DNA of 64,000 nucleotides from Trichostrongylus colubriformis (GCA_963978905.1 OZ022258.1:34037282-34101281); one strand, 5' to 3'. Positions 42,401 through 56,700 are shown, counted from the stretch's first letter. Translations and numbers: made by a program. The notes: a model not told the origin generated them from the letters alone.

Positions 42401-42548
42401 GCCTGTGCGAGCGACTCGTTCTTCCTATCACAAGCAAACGGATCCATCAGTCCACTGTGCAACGCTGGAAACTTTTGAAATGACATGCCGACTGATAATG
42501 AGATTTGTTCCCCATGAGCTGAAGACATGCACAAGACCTACAGAGGAC
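39420..42548. other. Intergenic, no gene recognised
   Basis: Open frames of 60-104 codons have no domains or splice support. Two direct blocks around 40,985-41,060 and 41,240-41,300 (AAAAAAGC..ATT.CGATC and GCGC.CAGTA) look like a decayed tandem duplication. The block CGTCCGTCTGTCCCTTTG at about 41,080 resembles, in inverse, the end of the repeat at 57.5 kb. Confidence 0.4.
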
Positions 42549-43046
42549 CTACATATTTGGGTCTTCTTTACATAGTAGTAGATGTCGAAGTGTACGAAAA
42601 GTGAAACAGGGCCGAGATTTCGATTTCCAATAGATCGCAAAATCACATGTCGGTAACCTGGAAGTCCTTTGCTTGATCGTAGTGACGTAAATATTAGTAG
42701 TATTCACAAAGTTATTTACACTATAAGAACTTTTCGGAACCAATACATGGTTGCGAACAGCCCAATATTCTTCAATGATATGGTCCAACCCCTCGCGGGA
42801 TCTTACACAGACTTGACAAATTGGACAGCTATCTTTCAAAAGCAGCCGTGAAGATAATCTGAGCGACGTTGGATATGAAGGAGATAGAGATGCTAAGCAG
42901 TGCCACACTGAGAGTGAGGAGGGAATGGAACGAAATAGCCAACGCTTAAAGGAAGCGTTAGAGGTAATTCGATTCTTCCATTCCTTCCAATCTTCGATCT
43001 GACCGGTGGACGTTTTCACCACGAAAGCTTGCACGTCAAGCACCAC
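42549..43046 (-). pseudogene. Possible reverse-transcriptase zinc-finger relic
   Basis: A 165-codon open frame holds LLKDSCPICQ, then EGLDHIIEEYWAVRNHVL. This resembles the C-terminal zinc-binding segment of non-LTR retrotransposon polyproteins (CPxC...E...H(I/L)...). The last zinc ligand is absent. The plus strand over 42,841-42,963 is also open, very acidic, and ends in a GTAATT donor-like site, so an exon there cannot be excluded. Confidence 0.35.
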
Positions 43047-44612
43047 GTCATTCCGATCGATATGGCTTCAATACGATACGATAAGTATCATTCTGCTATC
43101 ACGCTCATTACTCTACACCTTAGTCATTCTGCGGTAAAATCGACCCAAGGAGGCGGGATGGACTTATCAAAGGCGTCAGGTCTTATCCACTACGCACTCA
43201 CTACAGCTCGAGGGCGCGCTTTTCGGCGGAGAATGCGCTATGAATAATCTTCTCAGGCCCATAGTTTCTATGTGAGTGACTTTTTTTAGGGATTTCCCAT
43301 TAACCATATTATCCCTAATGCTGTCTTTAAGAATTGGGACCTTCTCCCTCCTGGATTCTTATCGTGGACGTGTTTCTGCGTGTACAGCAAAACAAGCCGC
43401 AGCCGTTGACCGACTCCTCCTTGCTCAACCGTCCACTCCGAACGCGCCATCTCAGAACTATGGAAAAAGTCTGAGCACACTTTCAACGTAGTTGCACCAC
43501 CCATCCCTCTGAAACTGAGTTCTCCTTCCCGATGCCTCCCTATACGTCGACTTCACTCATAAAGAATCTGTCTCTACACTACTGAATAACTGTTATCCCT
43601 CCTGGTGTCTCTATATTCTCCATATAAAGTCTCACTTTGACTAGCTGATGGTGATGCCTTCGTTATTGAGAGTTTCTGTTAAAATCGCACTACAAAATCT
43701 TGCCGGGCATAGAAGAAATGCCTTTCAGGTTTGTGCCCATATTTCAGGATAGAGTCGGCAAGATGTCGCTACAAATGCCCACCTAGGCACATGTTTTTCA
43801 TCTCAAGGAGAATCACGAACTGCTAACCGACTCATCAGGCAGAATAAAGTCTTAGTACAATGTACACTGGCTGTCCGCCTGTCATGTTATAAGCCAAGCC
43901 GCATTCCAAATGTCCCCACGATTTCGAATGGAATGAATGTATGGCACACTCTGAGAAGGTTGGAAACATGCCGGACTTCGCTTCTCTACCAGGTGGAGCC
44001 CTGGAAGAAGGGTGTGCGCCATTAGGACAGGAAATGCGCGCGGCCGCTTTCGACGCGCGACGAAATGGTACGAGATAGGGGCTGCGTACCAGTTGAGTCC
44101 TCAAGCGATTACGTCTGGAATAAGGCGTGCGGCATCTACATCGCGTAAGTACCCATCCAATAGCATGTAGTTCGCACCATTGCGTCGCATGCCGTACGTT
44201 ACAAGTGAACTTTATGGCTTAATGGGACACACCCCAGGTAAGTAGATACGTTGGCGACTGCAAGCATTGGAGCCCTAATGAAAAAGTTGAACCACAGGGT
44301 CTTCGCCGTCAACGTAGGTTGGAATCTGGACCACGAACTTTTATGTACAATCAAGACCACCTTTGATAAACTGGAGAATCTGTTGCAAGATAGTTTATTG
44401 TAAGTATACCGTTTTGTAGTTTGTTGATTGAGAGGATTCTGTAATACGCTGGTGGTGTTGGACTGCCATTCGATGGGCCACATGAAACGCAAATTTGCAG
44501 AAATGCAATCTCCGACATCACAATCTGCAACCGCTTTCAGTGAGTAGAGAACTATCGCGTTCAGAACATTATAGAAAATATGGTAGCCATCAGTTATATT
44601 TCAATTACTCAC
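43047..44612. other. No gene recognised; 3' exons of the PLC gene expected
   Basis: The last PLC exon I can identify ends at 44,613. Further C2 and C-terminal exons should lie here or at lower coordinates, but I could not find them. A block at 43,286-43,325 is inverted relative to 46,298-46,340 (CTTAAAGACAGCATTAGGG). Confidence 0.4.
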
Positions 44613-44792
44613 CTTATCGAAAATAATCTGCTTTGGTTTAAAATGAGTATGAGTACCGGCTGTCTCGGTACTGGAGATGCGATACGATGTGTTGATTCTC
44701 TCATTTTGAGGAAGATCGAACAAATCTAGAGTGACATAACACGGCGCGTTTTTCGATCCTCGCTCCACGGGAAGAAAAAGTGCAGAAATTAC
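44613..44792 (-). CDS. PLC exon: C2 domain
   Basis: Acceptor TTTTAAG, donor GTGAGT, 60 codons. It reads [20 protein letters not shown], then [20 protein letters not shown] and KPKQIIFDK. It follows the beta-class C2 pattern VISGQFL...YVEV(D/E)(M/L)FGLP. Confidence 0.82.
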
Positions 44793-47700
44793 CTTAAAAC
44801 TACCCCATGATTGAAGTACGCGTTTCTGTATTATTGTAGGATTCCTATTTAATGTTCACCGTAGTGTGTATAAATACAGTCTATGTTCAACATCTATCAC
44901 GTAGTTTTCTTGAAGCAGGATGAAGTTATAATTCAAAGTGTAACGTTATGTCGTAATACCGTAAGACAACCGACGTTCTATCTATTCGTATCAAGATCAC
45001 GTAATAACATTTCGGCATAAAGTAAGGCTTCTTACTATTGAAATACAACAGCATGCCAGCATAGGATGATTTGCATCGTAGTCATTCTTCTTTGGCAGCG
45101 TATGGGTCGTATGGACCTATCAGTACTAAGAAAAAAGTATCACCGCGTGGCAGAACGAGCGAGGCGAGCACGGGTAGGTCCCCCCATGTGATATCCCGAC
45201 CATGACAGTATACTTTACCGGCCGGTGATCCCAGTGCGAAAATTTAGCCGCACACGGCACGGTGTGAAAATCTACAAGGTCCTGTAATTTTAGTTTTTCC
45301 CTGAAATCCTCAACCATCAGCACATGAAAATGGTCTTGTGCACACGTACTCCAGGAAACAACTGTTCACTCACTGTGACCTTCAGTGTAACGCGCATTCG
45401 GTAAGGAACCCGATCACTGTAGACGTCGAAGTCTAGCGACGGATCACATAAACAGTCGGGCTTCTTCACATATCTGAATACACCATTTCGTCTAAATGCT
45501 CTCCAGAACGATACTACTAATGATAGAAAATGTGTTTTCGTCAGAAATTGACTCATGATTACCATGAAAGCAAAAAAAAGGTAGCACAGGCCGGTTATGC
45601 AGAGTTTCTTGAATATTACATAATTGTTTAACAAAGGAATTCCTTAGTTCCGCCTTCGGTGGTTACAGGAACACCCCAGATCCGCTGTTAGAAACGGGCT
45701 CATTCTTGACTTCCTGGATCGCCTTCTGTTGACCGACAATCTCCTATTCACAATGTTCCTAGAATGCTCTCCTTTGGTGAAAAATGGAGTGTGTTTGTTA
45801 GCGTTATCCATAACGCCGAAGTAGTGATGTGACTATGCTAGTAAAAAATATTTAAAAAGACTGGTAGTGCTTTGCTAAATCCGTAGTGACGTTAGTTTGA
45901 GCGAAAGGATATTTTAAGAACGAAAACATGGGTGTGAAATAAATTGTATTACTTGTTTCACCCCTTTAAGTCTTCAGCCAGTACTCTTCCGATATGGTCA
46001 TTTTATCGTGAATTCTGGACACGCCTTCGCGCCTCCCTCTCAAAGGCACCAGTGAGGGTTATATGGTGGACTACTTAATTTGAATGCAACTGTGCTAGCA
46101 AGGGGAATGGTGGCGAAGAACAGCCAAGTGCCTTAGAAATGCTCCCCTTTTTGATCTCATTGTGGGCGTGATTCCGCGCATGTTCCCACTTTGATATTCC
46201 CTTGGAGAGACATGCTCTTTCTTGGGTTTCCGGACATCTATCTGATGGTGCTGCTGTAACATATTCTCATTTGATCAATGCATGCATTCGCTCATGAGCT
46301 TAAAGACAGCATTAGGGGTAATGTGGTTACTGAGAAATCTCTGAAAGACGGAATTTAGTATAGGTCTAAGAAGGCTATCTGAGGCGGATCCCCGGTGAGA
46401 GAGCGCGCCTCTGAGCTGCAGTGACGGCGTAACGGTTAACAGCTGACACTTCTGGATGACAGACTCCACCTCGGGAGACGTAATCCCTGGTGCTAATTGT
46501 AAGATGCGAGCCGGTAAGGATATGCGGCAGGGTCGAACGTATTCCGTCGCGCTTGTGCAGTTTTAGCTTTTAGCTGCAGCTCAATCCAGAAAATAGATGC
46601 TGTCGTACTTCCAAACATTCTCTTGTGTTTACTTGGCAACATGCCAACGGGAATCTCGTTCTCGACTACCCGCCGCTTAACGGAAAGGTCGTCCGCGTCG
46701 AGAATCGACGTAGGGAGGGGGGGGGGGTCCTATTTCTCGAGTACTTGGCCATTTCCATTCGTTTTTTCTCCACTATCGTGTTACTAGGCATCTCGACATC
46801 CATATTTACTATTACTATTAATTTTCGTCCGAATTTCCCTCAATGCTGCATTTAAATTTGCCTTGAATGGTGATCCTAACTGAGATTAGCATATATCGAA
46901 ATGTTTGTGCAATGAACATTAAAGCATAGCCGAGTAGTTTTCACGTTTGCTTTACGCTTCTATAATTCTAAGTTTGAATTCCGTAGGTAATGTAGCTCAC
47001 CCACAGTTAGCAGTCTGCTCGAACATTGCATGATTCATTAGCATCTCCGTGGAGTTTGTTTGAAAATTTAGTGCTACCATCTGAACACCCATAATCCAGT
47101 GGATCTGAATTTAAAAATTTTTCACTCTTGCACTAATTACTGGGTGTGTAAATTAGAAGAGGATTTCGCAGAGCGTGGGGCGCTGGACGTATTAGGTTGT
47201 CCGGAAAGTTCTCAGCGTTTTGAGTGTTTAACTTTAAACGATAATACCTTTCTTAATATTCCGGATTTGAGAAATAAGTTTCGTTGGAATCAGCACATTT
47301 TTGCCAATGTGACATCAGTGGAAAAATCCCATCAGTGGAAAAAGAAAAAATTGGGTGGTCGCGAAACCTACGGAGGCTTTTTCGCATGGTCCTGATTGAT
47401 GAAGTATTTGCCAGCCAGGAAGTTCTGAGAATGTTTGAAAAGGTGATAGTCGATTGGTGAAAGGTCTGGAGAGTATGGCGGGTGAGGTAGAACTTTAACT
47501 TCCGACCCGTTCAACTTATGGATTGTGATACTACAATAGCGCTCAAAAGTCTTCGGCCAAAACTTTCTTGTCATAACTTTTTTTCTACTTGACCAAATTC
47601 GACAGAATTTTAATATGTGATGCCTGAACCTATCGTCAACATTTCCTTCTACTTGAGTGCCGCTTGACACTTTTCATATTTTTTACAAGAATTTACTACA

Positions 47701-50700
47701 AGACCACCCAAAAAAGAAAAAGGCTTGGTGAAGAAAAACGGCTTTCTTTTCAAAAACAAAACAAGCAGGTCCCAGAGAACATCAATATTTTGTAAAAAGA
47801 ACGACTTTTGATGACAGCGGCACAGCGAGACGGCTAGGGATGGCATTCCAAAAACAAAAAATTGCATATAACCACGCAACTTATACCGTTGAGCGCCAAA
47901 ATAGTATACTGAGTATGCAGTGCCTCCAAGTACAACATACTAAAATTTCTTTCAGGTCGGTCCAGTCGCAAAAAAGTTACAAGTGAAAAACCCAAGTAAA
48001 AAACCATTTGGCCGAAGACTTTTGAGCGCTACTGTATGTGAAACGTGTGGGCGGGCGTTGTCATAGAATCGGACCCTTTCCGTTGGAAAGAGCTGGCTGC
48101 AGCTGACGCAATTTTCTGTACATTTCGTCGATTTCTCTACAGTGGGACTCTGCTGTGATCATTTGGACTGGTGACTAAAAGTTATAGTGGATCACAGCAG
48201 CCTGCGACCACCACACTGTAATTATTGTCTTATTTCCGTGAGTATTCGGCTTTGAAAATTGCCTCGATGGTTCGTCCGCATTCAACCACTATCCGGAACG
48301 TCTCCTGTTATCATATGTGATCCACGCGTTTCATCACAGGTGACAGTTTGGTCCAAAACGGGTCGTTTTTGTTGCGCGAAAGCAGTGAAGGGGAACCTCG
48401 AGACTTCCCAGTTTCTGCCGGTCATTTGAATTCTGAGGCACGCACTTGTCGAAGATTTTTACTTTCCCAGTGCATTTCAGACCACCTGCAACAGTAAATT
48501 TGCCAACGCCTATCTCGAACTGTTTGGGATAGGTCAGCTCCTACAACCACCTTCAGATCCTCGTCAGGTATTGCCTTTTGGTCGACCGCTATGACGTTCA
48601 TCTTCAAATCAAATCTTTAGAACGGAATTTGTTGAACCATTGTCGCATGATGCTCTCTCCAACTCCATCGAGCCCCCATATCTAGTTGATTTCTCGAGCT
48701 GGCTCGAGTGCGGATTATCCCAATTTCCAGTTGAAGGAAAATATGGTCCAAGTTCCCCTCTTAATTGCTTCGAAAAGTCTTGGGAAAAGGGGTTTATCAA
48801 TGTTGAAACGGCAATTATACCACCAGACAGCACAAAAAGGTCTCTTTAGGATGTACCAGTGAGACGCATGGGAGAGAGTTTTTATCAGCAACGACTGTAC
48901 AAAAAATAGTAACTCAAATACTGAGAACTTTCCAGACAACCTAATAAACGCTAAAGCCATTCGCATGACCTGCACCCCATTCTAAAAATAATAGTTTTCG
49001 GAACTTATCCCAGTTTGTTCAACAACCGCAAGCATTCCTCTATAGAAATGAGAGGAGTTGTGGCTTTGAGTTCCTTCACAGACAAAAGTGTTAAGCACCT
49101 GACATGGACGCTGGGAGTTCCCACGGGGCTGAATGAGGTTCCACCTCTTGCCCTGGATTTCATGCAAAATGCAACCTTGTCCTTTGAAAGCACGGGACGT
49201 TCCTTCCGCCTGCTTTTTAGGGTTTAGAACGGCCCCCCTTTTTGCAAAAAAGCGTGAGCCTGGTGCGCAAGAAGCTGTTGGCTTTCAAATGAGCTTGGAG
49301 GGCAAACAGTCAGTGCAAAACCGGTGGTAGGAGGTATAGTAGCTGCTGTGTAGTCACAAGTGTTATGGTAACCGAATAAGCTGTACGCAATAATCTCATA
49401 GAGCTTGAAAACATTATCTGAAGACTCCGCAGTACTTCTCGGTGGAGCCTCAAACACCTACGTTTGGAAGGAAGTTGTCCGAGGTGATGCGAGTGTTTGC
49501 TGGAAACACACGAACGATCCTCTTCGAAGTATGTTTGATGAGGTTATTCCCTTGCCGCTGTGCCGAATCTTTATAGATCTTGATCGAAGCTTCTTCGCTC
49601 ATCGAACACATAAGGTAAAACCGCTTTTCGACTGTAATGAGCAACAAATATTATTTCATCGGAGCAGCAATGAAGGTTGCGATCCTACATCTTCCGCATT
49701 CATAATGTATCTGATGTCCTTCAAAACCAAGCCAACGGTTCGGTAAAAAAAAACGATGACGATCCCGTGATTAGCTTCCCTCAAACAAAAACCTTTTGAG
49801 CACCAATACTACGGATAAAGAATAATACGATCGACAGAAATTTCAAAGCGTTATCTTGCACTGCTGGCAAAGCTGACATATGGGAAGTTCCGCAGCAGCG
49901 ATACTCTGTTTTGTTTATCGAGATCTGCCATTTTATTTATTTATTTATTTGCCAAATCGATATTTTACAATATGTGGCACCTCATTAGGTCAATCCATTC
50001 CTTCTTCGTCATGGACCTTGCTGCATTCTGCCAATTACACGTATTTAGCACTTTCTTGAACTCATCTCGCCATCTTGATTTTGGCCGTCCGACCCGTCTT
50101 CGCGAATACGGGTGCCATTCTGTTAGCTGTTTTGACCACTTGTATTCATTTGATCGAGCCATTTTCCAAGCGTAACTCCATTTTCTTTCCATCGCTTTCT
50201 CCACCACATTATTAATTTTGGTGACTCCACGTAACCATGTATTTGTCTTGCGGTCCAGAAGACGTACTCCTACCATGCGGCGCTCCATCTTTCTCTGTTC
50301 ACATCTGAGCTTGTCTTTCATTGCTCTGGAGTACCCATGTTTCGGACCCATATAGCATAGTAGGCAATACGCACATGTTGAACAGTCGTCGTTTCCATTT
50401 CATTTCCACGTTCTTTGAAGTGAGGAATCCTTTGTATCTTAAAAATCTTTTCCATCCAGCGTAAATGCGTTTTGCGATTTCATTGGAGAAATCGTGATTA
50501 AGTGAGATTTCCTGACCAAGGTAAGTGAAGGACTGCACTTGTTCCAGCTGAATATCTCTATAAAAGATCGTCATATAGACAACAAAAAGGGAAAGAAGTG
50601 TCCTCATTCGGGTCTCGGAAGAAGGTTGAACAACATTTCTTACATTGTTCCAGCAGGTTCATATTGTATGTATTGAGGGTGAGGAAAATGTATTGCCGTA

Positions 50701-53700
50701 AACAGCTAAACAACGTGATCGAGCTATTCTCGATGAGCTACGCACGAGGTCAGTGTTCTACCGTTCCTCTCCTCAGTCTTGTATATAAGGGAAATGTCAC
50801 TGATATGTAGCACATCATTTGACTATATTCGCTTTCAGTTCAAGCATGCAGAACACCTTGGGACAAGGTTTGTGGTCACATACCAGTTTTATGCCATTTG
50901 AAAGACAAGTACCTACCATTCCAAACATGGGGTACCTTATCCGCTGTGAGATAGTTGACAATTTTTGAAAGATCGCTCGTTGAGTGTTCTTCCTTCTCCG
51001 GACATAGCTGACGCTGTACTACATCATCCGCCAGTAGCGCTAACTCATTCTGAATCAATAATGTAATAATGTGAAGTGAGTGCAATTTGAAACGAGTGAA
51101 TGTGCGTGTGTGCCATGAGGACAGGAAATTTACACAAGCGGAGCACGATGCGATGGATGTGATCGAGTGTGCCGTATTAGTTAAGTTATGGAGCAATTAA
51201 ACCCAAAGAGCAAAGAAGACCTCCGTCGTCGCTTTTAGACCCATTTTCATGCGGTGTCTCTAGTTCGCACCCATCACCGCTCATAGAACGGGCGGTGCTA
51301 GTCGCAGCCGCACGATGCGATGAAAGCCTTTTGTCCTAGAGGCACACACTATAAGATATATTGCTTTTATTTGTCGGGGTTTGGCTATTGGAGATACACT
51401 TTGGAGAAGCTGTTTGAAACCTGTTTGCTGTGTCCACGGCAAGGTTACAGGGATTTTTTCGCTAAGCGAATGTAATTTTCGTATTTTGCGAATATCCTTT
51501 CCAAATGCAACATTCCAGCCAAACTGGTATGTTGATCGAGGATCACTTCTTTGTCATCGCAAAAACTGAAGGTGAGGTGGCCACTTATGGGTAGAGACCA
51601 AAATTTTCTTCGTGTTCCAGTAATTTCTTATCTGCTTTCATTAGTGCCCATAGGAGGCTTCATAATTCACACTGAACGTCCTATGAATGAAATGTTCGAA
51701 TCGACTGAGATAATGACTCCGAAGTCAGGACTGTCTGCAGCAAGGAAGGGGTGAGGGCATTCAGTTTCAATAGTGTACTGTAGGTGAACGGAAGTATAAT
51801 TACAAGATTACTCAGCTCACTTCGCATCTCATCTCGCACCTCCTAGCCTTGCCTATGGGGTGGCCCCACTTAAATGCTCGCACCGACTATTGATCTTTGA
51901 GTAAAAATGTAATGCAATGCATGTAAAAGGTAAAAGGAGAAAGAGGATAAATAAAAAAATCATTCGTAGTTCGCAGTGAAACTTTACTGATACAAACCAG
52001 ACTCTCAAAGTTTAATATCAATAACCATAATGGCGCCATCCATATGTGCCTGAAAGGATTTTTTCAATATAATTAATACTACATTATGACTGATGAACAC
52101 CTCACCCGCCTTCAAGGCAATTAATTCATAGCGCATGACCTCTCACACCTGCACTTAACACAGTCTTTTTTGTTGACCTACTGGTTATTGAAGGTCATGC
52201 AAGAGGTTCTCAAACAGATTCGATGAGGGCATATTTGCAGGAGTTCACTCCCCACGACCATGTTTCCGGGTTTCAACTACAACCCACGCCTTCAGGATTC
52301 TTCCACTCACATCAACCCTGCACAACCGCATGTATCTCCCTCCAGCAATAACCCCCCACGGTTTCGGGGATTTAACTCCAGCCCCTACTCTCCCTAGAGA
52401 TAAATATAGTTGTAATTACACATGTATAATTTCCAGTAGATCCATAACATATCGTACATTCAGTAAGTGGGGAAGATGTCAACGGTCACTGCGAGCATTG
52501 GAAAAGGTCACTCTGCCGGCAAGGCTAGGTGGTGCGAGGTGAGGTGCGAAGTGACCTGAGTAATCTTGTAATTATACTACCGTACATCCACAGTACACTA
52601 TTGGAAGTAAAGGTGCCCACCCCCAAGGAAGCCATCTTGCAGTGAAAAGTCAAAGTGCTACTTGCTACCTTGCAAGTAGTGTGATGATACTATTTCGCAA
52701 TTCGCAGTAAGGCCCGTAGTACACGTTGTTTAGCTCTCCGTGATTCCATTCTCAGAGTCGCTTGGCGAATTCGAGATCGCTGCTCGAAACAGCATAAGGC
52801 CATATAGTACATCTTGAGCGGTCACGGTACCTGCGAGCCATTCGCAGACGGCTGATGGAAATGAGAAGTGTGAGGAAAGCCCGTTGTGATCTTATTTAGA
52901 CTTCCTGCGCGTCCAGCATTGCTGCCACATGTGCATCTCAGACCCTGACAGACAATGCTCATCAGTGGAACTCAATTCATTAACCCATTGATGACCGCGG
53001 CATTTCCACGTGTCTGGGGCGGGACCGCGCGGGATTTTCCCACACTCCGAGTGTGACACGACGTCGTGTCACACGGTCTGACAGGAACACTTCTTTTGAG
53101 AAGCCATCATTTTTCTCCTTTTTGCATTGTAATTAGGTTCCCCACTGCATATATAATAATATATAGACCACATTTAAATAAAGCTTTCTTGTATTAATCT
53201 TTGTATTAAGCTTTTAGGCGAATTATCGCAGACGATGCGTTAGCTGTTATGAAGAAATGTGCAAAATTTGAGGGCGCAAATACGCTGCATCTCATGCCAA
53301 AAGAGTCCGTACCCGTTGCAGCAGATGCAGACACTACTTGTGTATTGATTGTTTTCAAAATAACTGATGGTTATCTACTCTCTGTTAAGAAGCTCAATAA
53401 TTCAACAGTCAAAAGTAATTTTCTTGGACCATGCCCCGTGCAGGGAACCCTCATAATCAAGGTATACATAATTAAAAAAGATCAATTAAAAGTTTAAAAA
53501 GAAGCTCAAAATATAAGTTACAAGACTGTGACACGACATCGTGTCACACGGTCCCACGCGACCAACATGGTGTGACACGACGTCATGTCACACGGTCGTC
53601 AATGGGTGAAGAAAATCAGGTCTCGCCTCCTGCAGAATTGAAAAAGCAAGCGCTCACTAGAAAAGTTAGTCACCGCATTCTGTAGAAGAATACTTGGCTT

Positions 53701-56700
53701 CCGATCAGGATCCGATATAGAAACGCTGTCGAAAGAATTCTCTGACACCAGACTGCCGCCCGTCACCTCCTCTGAGCACTTATCTAGAATTAAAAACAAG
53801 CGTTAGGTTCATGATTACATCACTCAAACAATCTGCTGCTTTTACAATGTGCTGGTTTTACAGGCGCATATTTTAATAACATAATGGTAGCTGAGGTCAG
53901 GGCCAAGCACAAGAATGGGGAAAAATCGTAAGAAAGTCGATACTTCCAAACTGACCCGACGATTACGGCCCCTCTCGTCTATTGATGATTTTGTTGTTAT
54001 ACTCAGTGATAGGTGTAATGTGGGTGATATGGAATCCCAAAAGGAGTCATTCAGTGGAAAATTACGGATCTGAAAGGCCTATGCATGGCGAAATCTCCCG
54101 GGAGGCGCCCCACTGAGCTGTGGCGGAGGCGGCCTTATCAGGGCAGCCCGCCTCCCAGCGACGAGCTTCCTCTGATTGGCTGGGGTGGGAGGAGCCTAAG
54201 CGAGCGGCACGGCTGGAGCGATCGGGGCGCACTTTCGAAGAAGAACGTCGCATATCCTTTCTAATCAGCTGATTATCTTTTCTAGTGGTTTTGATTTTTG
54301 CTGCTTACCCGTAGAGTGCGAGTTTTTCTTTTCTATTCTTCTTTTTTTTCATTAATACTCATGTTGGAACTGGACCGTCTAGGAGATTAGGGGAAATCCA
54401 GGAAAACCTAGACAGCCACTTGATCCACGGTTTCGTGACCAGCCGTGGGTGCTACGTAATTAGAGTCTGTACCTATTATTACATAACACAGCACTCCGCA
54501 AATAACCTTTTATAGAGCGAATATATACAGCAATATTGTATGGCGATGCTCCACACAATACAGACAAATACTAGAATCTACATCAATAGATTCTAGATTT
54601 CAACCAGGCAAAGGGAATGGATATCAAGGGTATTAGCCACCGCCACCTTGGATCAATGAACCAATCTTCTCAAAAGAGATTGGTCATTGCATCCACTTCC
54701 TTTTGAATCCAAAAGGGAGGACCATCGCGTAGACCATGCTTAGGCCAATGTGCAACTAGTCGCATCCTGCGAACTACTGCACTTCCACTTTCCACACGGG
54801 GAAAGGTCCACTTTTCACCGAGTGAAGAGAACGAGGCTCGCATCACACGACACCTCGTGAGTCAGGGGGAGCCCCCTACTACGTAGAGTTCATCACCAAG
54901 CCGTTCGCGACGGCATTGGGAAACTCCCCTCTCGATTCCGAGAGAGACCGATCTGCTCACCTTCCGTGAGCTCGGCAATACTCCAGACTAACGGATCAAC
55001 TCCATCCGAAGACGGATCGACCGTCAATCGGGGCGTGGCTAAGGTTTATGGTCTCATGCACTGATCCTAATTACCCGAGATTACTATTGATGCACGTGCA
55101 TTTTACGACCCGTAGTTAGGCTACGACAATTTGCACACAGCCCCTATCTCATTCCGAGATAATACAGAGAGTACCAGAGAGTACTCAATTTGAAAAACCA
55201 TAACCCATATATAACACTCACTTGATGTCTTCGCTCGTCTGTAGTTAACGATGGGATGCCATTTAAGTTTTTTGTATTGTTTCCTCGCTGTTTTTGCGCA
55301 TTGATCACTTGGCTACACGCCAATAGCAGAAACGCTCGAGCCACCCTCCTCTTGACGGAATGGTCATCCACGTCGAGGATCAATGGTGGGAAAGGGGTTC
55401 TATTTTGGGAGTTTCTGGTCAATCTGTTACGTTTTTTCTTCACCGTCGTATTAATGATCATCTCGCCCGTCATACAGACCACTTTTTCACATTTCGTCCG
55501 TATTTTCCCTATCACTGCCTTCGAAGGCACACCATCGCTGGCCTGCTTGTGACAAGTATGTAGACCTTTGGCACATTTGTTGCAGCGTCGTTGCGAGTCC
55601 TCTCGGCATTGACGAACAGTTCCCAAGATGGCGTTTACGTGGAGAAGTAAGCTCGCGAAACATTATGATAAGTTGGTTGAGAAATTTTTAATGATGAAGT
55701 CAACATTAGCAGGGCAGGGCAGGTGGCATAGTCGAAACGAGCCATACCACCAAGTAAGTATTCGTTGCTAGGCTGTAGAACACGTACGAGGATTGTGATT
55801 AGCAGGCCTACTTTTTGACGTTCTTAGCTCTTTTGGTTCGCTTTCGCAAGTAAATCAGAACCTTTTCAGTGATTGGCATGATAACGCTTACAATTTAGTG
55901 CGAGGTGTGTTGAAGATTGTCCACGAAACTCTGAGTTCTTCTGTTACCCATATATTTATGCTGTATCTGCTTACTACGGGCCAAAGGCAAAATTTCACGT
56001 GAAAAGAATCCCGCTGAGACATAATTCCTCAAAGCAGCGTCCAAAATTTTAACTGCGGCAACCTGTGGACACCTTTTAGCGCTCTTCCCGCTTAAAGGTG
56101 TCCACAGGTTGCTTCAAGGAGGTGCTGCTCTCTCAAATCTTCAATTTCCTCGCGAAACAAAGGAAAATACGTGGTTTCCAATGAACCCAATCTAGAGGAA
56201 TGGTTTTGAGAAAATTTGAATTCGCGATTCTTGGCGACTGCTTTCACTTTTGTCTTTGGGGCCGCGTTCATACTTTGCGCACCGACACTGACACCGGTGG
56301 CGATGGCGGCAAAATCATGTGCCTGCGGACGATCACACTCTAGTGACGCGCTACATTTGTAAAACGCCCGACCCAACCACACTACAGTGTGATGATCGTA
56401 GCTAAAACAATAGAACCCGAATTGGTGAAATTCGTGCATAGCTTGGCACTATGCCAAGATCGGAATTCGAATTCGTTTGCTCTCCCCACGATCATTATAC
56501 TGTAGTGTGGTTGCGTCGAGCGTTTTGTAAACGGAGCGCGGCATCGGAGTGCAGCCGTCAATCGATAGTCGTGATTGTGATTCTTTCTGTATTGAACACT
56601 TCGCGAAGTTGGTAGTACATATATCTCTATTGGCTCAGGTTTTGCCGTGGCCGCCTTTTCCAAGTCTGAAAGGATGATCCAGTCATGATATAACTGTCTT

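Noticed and set aside
43835..44104. 89-codon minus-strand frame
   Set aside because: It looks like a dispersed repeat translation, with no domain and no fit to the PLC splice chain.
49005..49193. Extra PLC exon reading [18 protein letters not shown]
   Set aside because: It should encode the FWN.G.Q(M/L)VALN part of the Y domain at this place, but does not, and the phases do not fit.
54062..54253. GC-rich 63-codon frame
   Set aside because: Low-complexity Arg/Ser/Ala-rich translation with no domain; the segment looks structured rather than coding.
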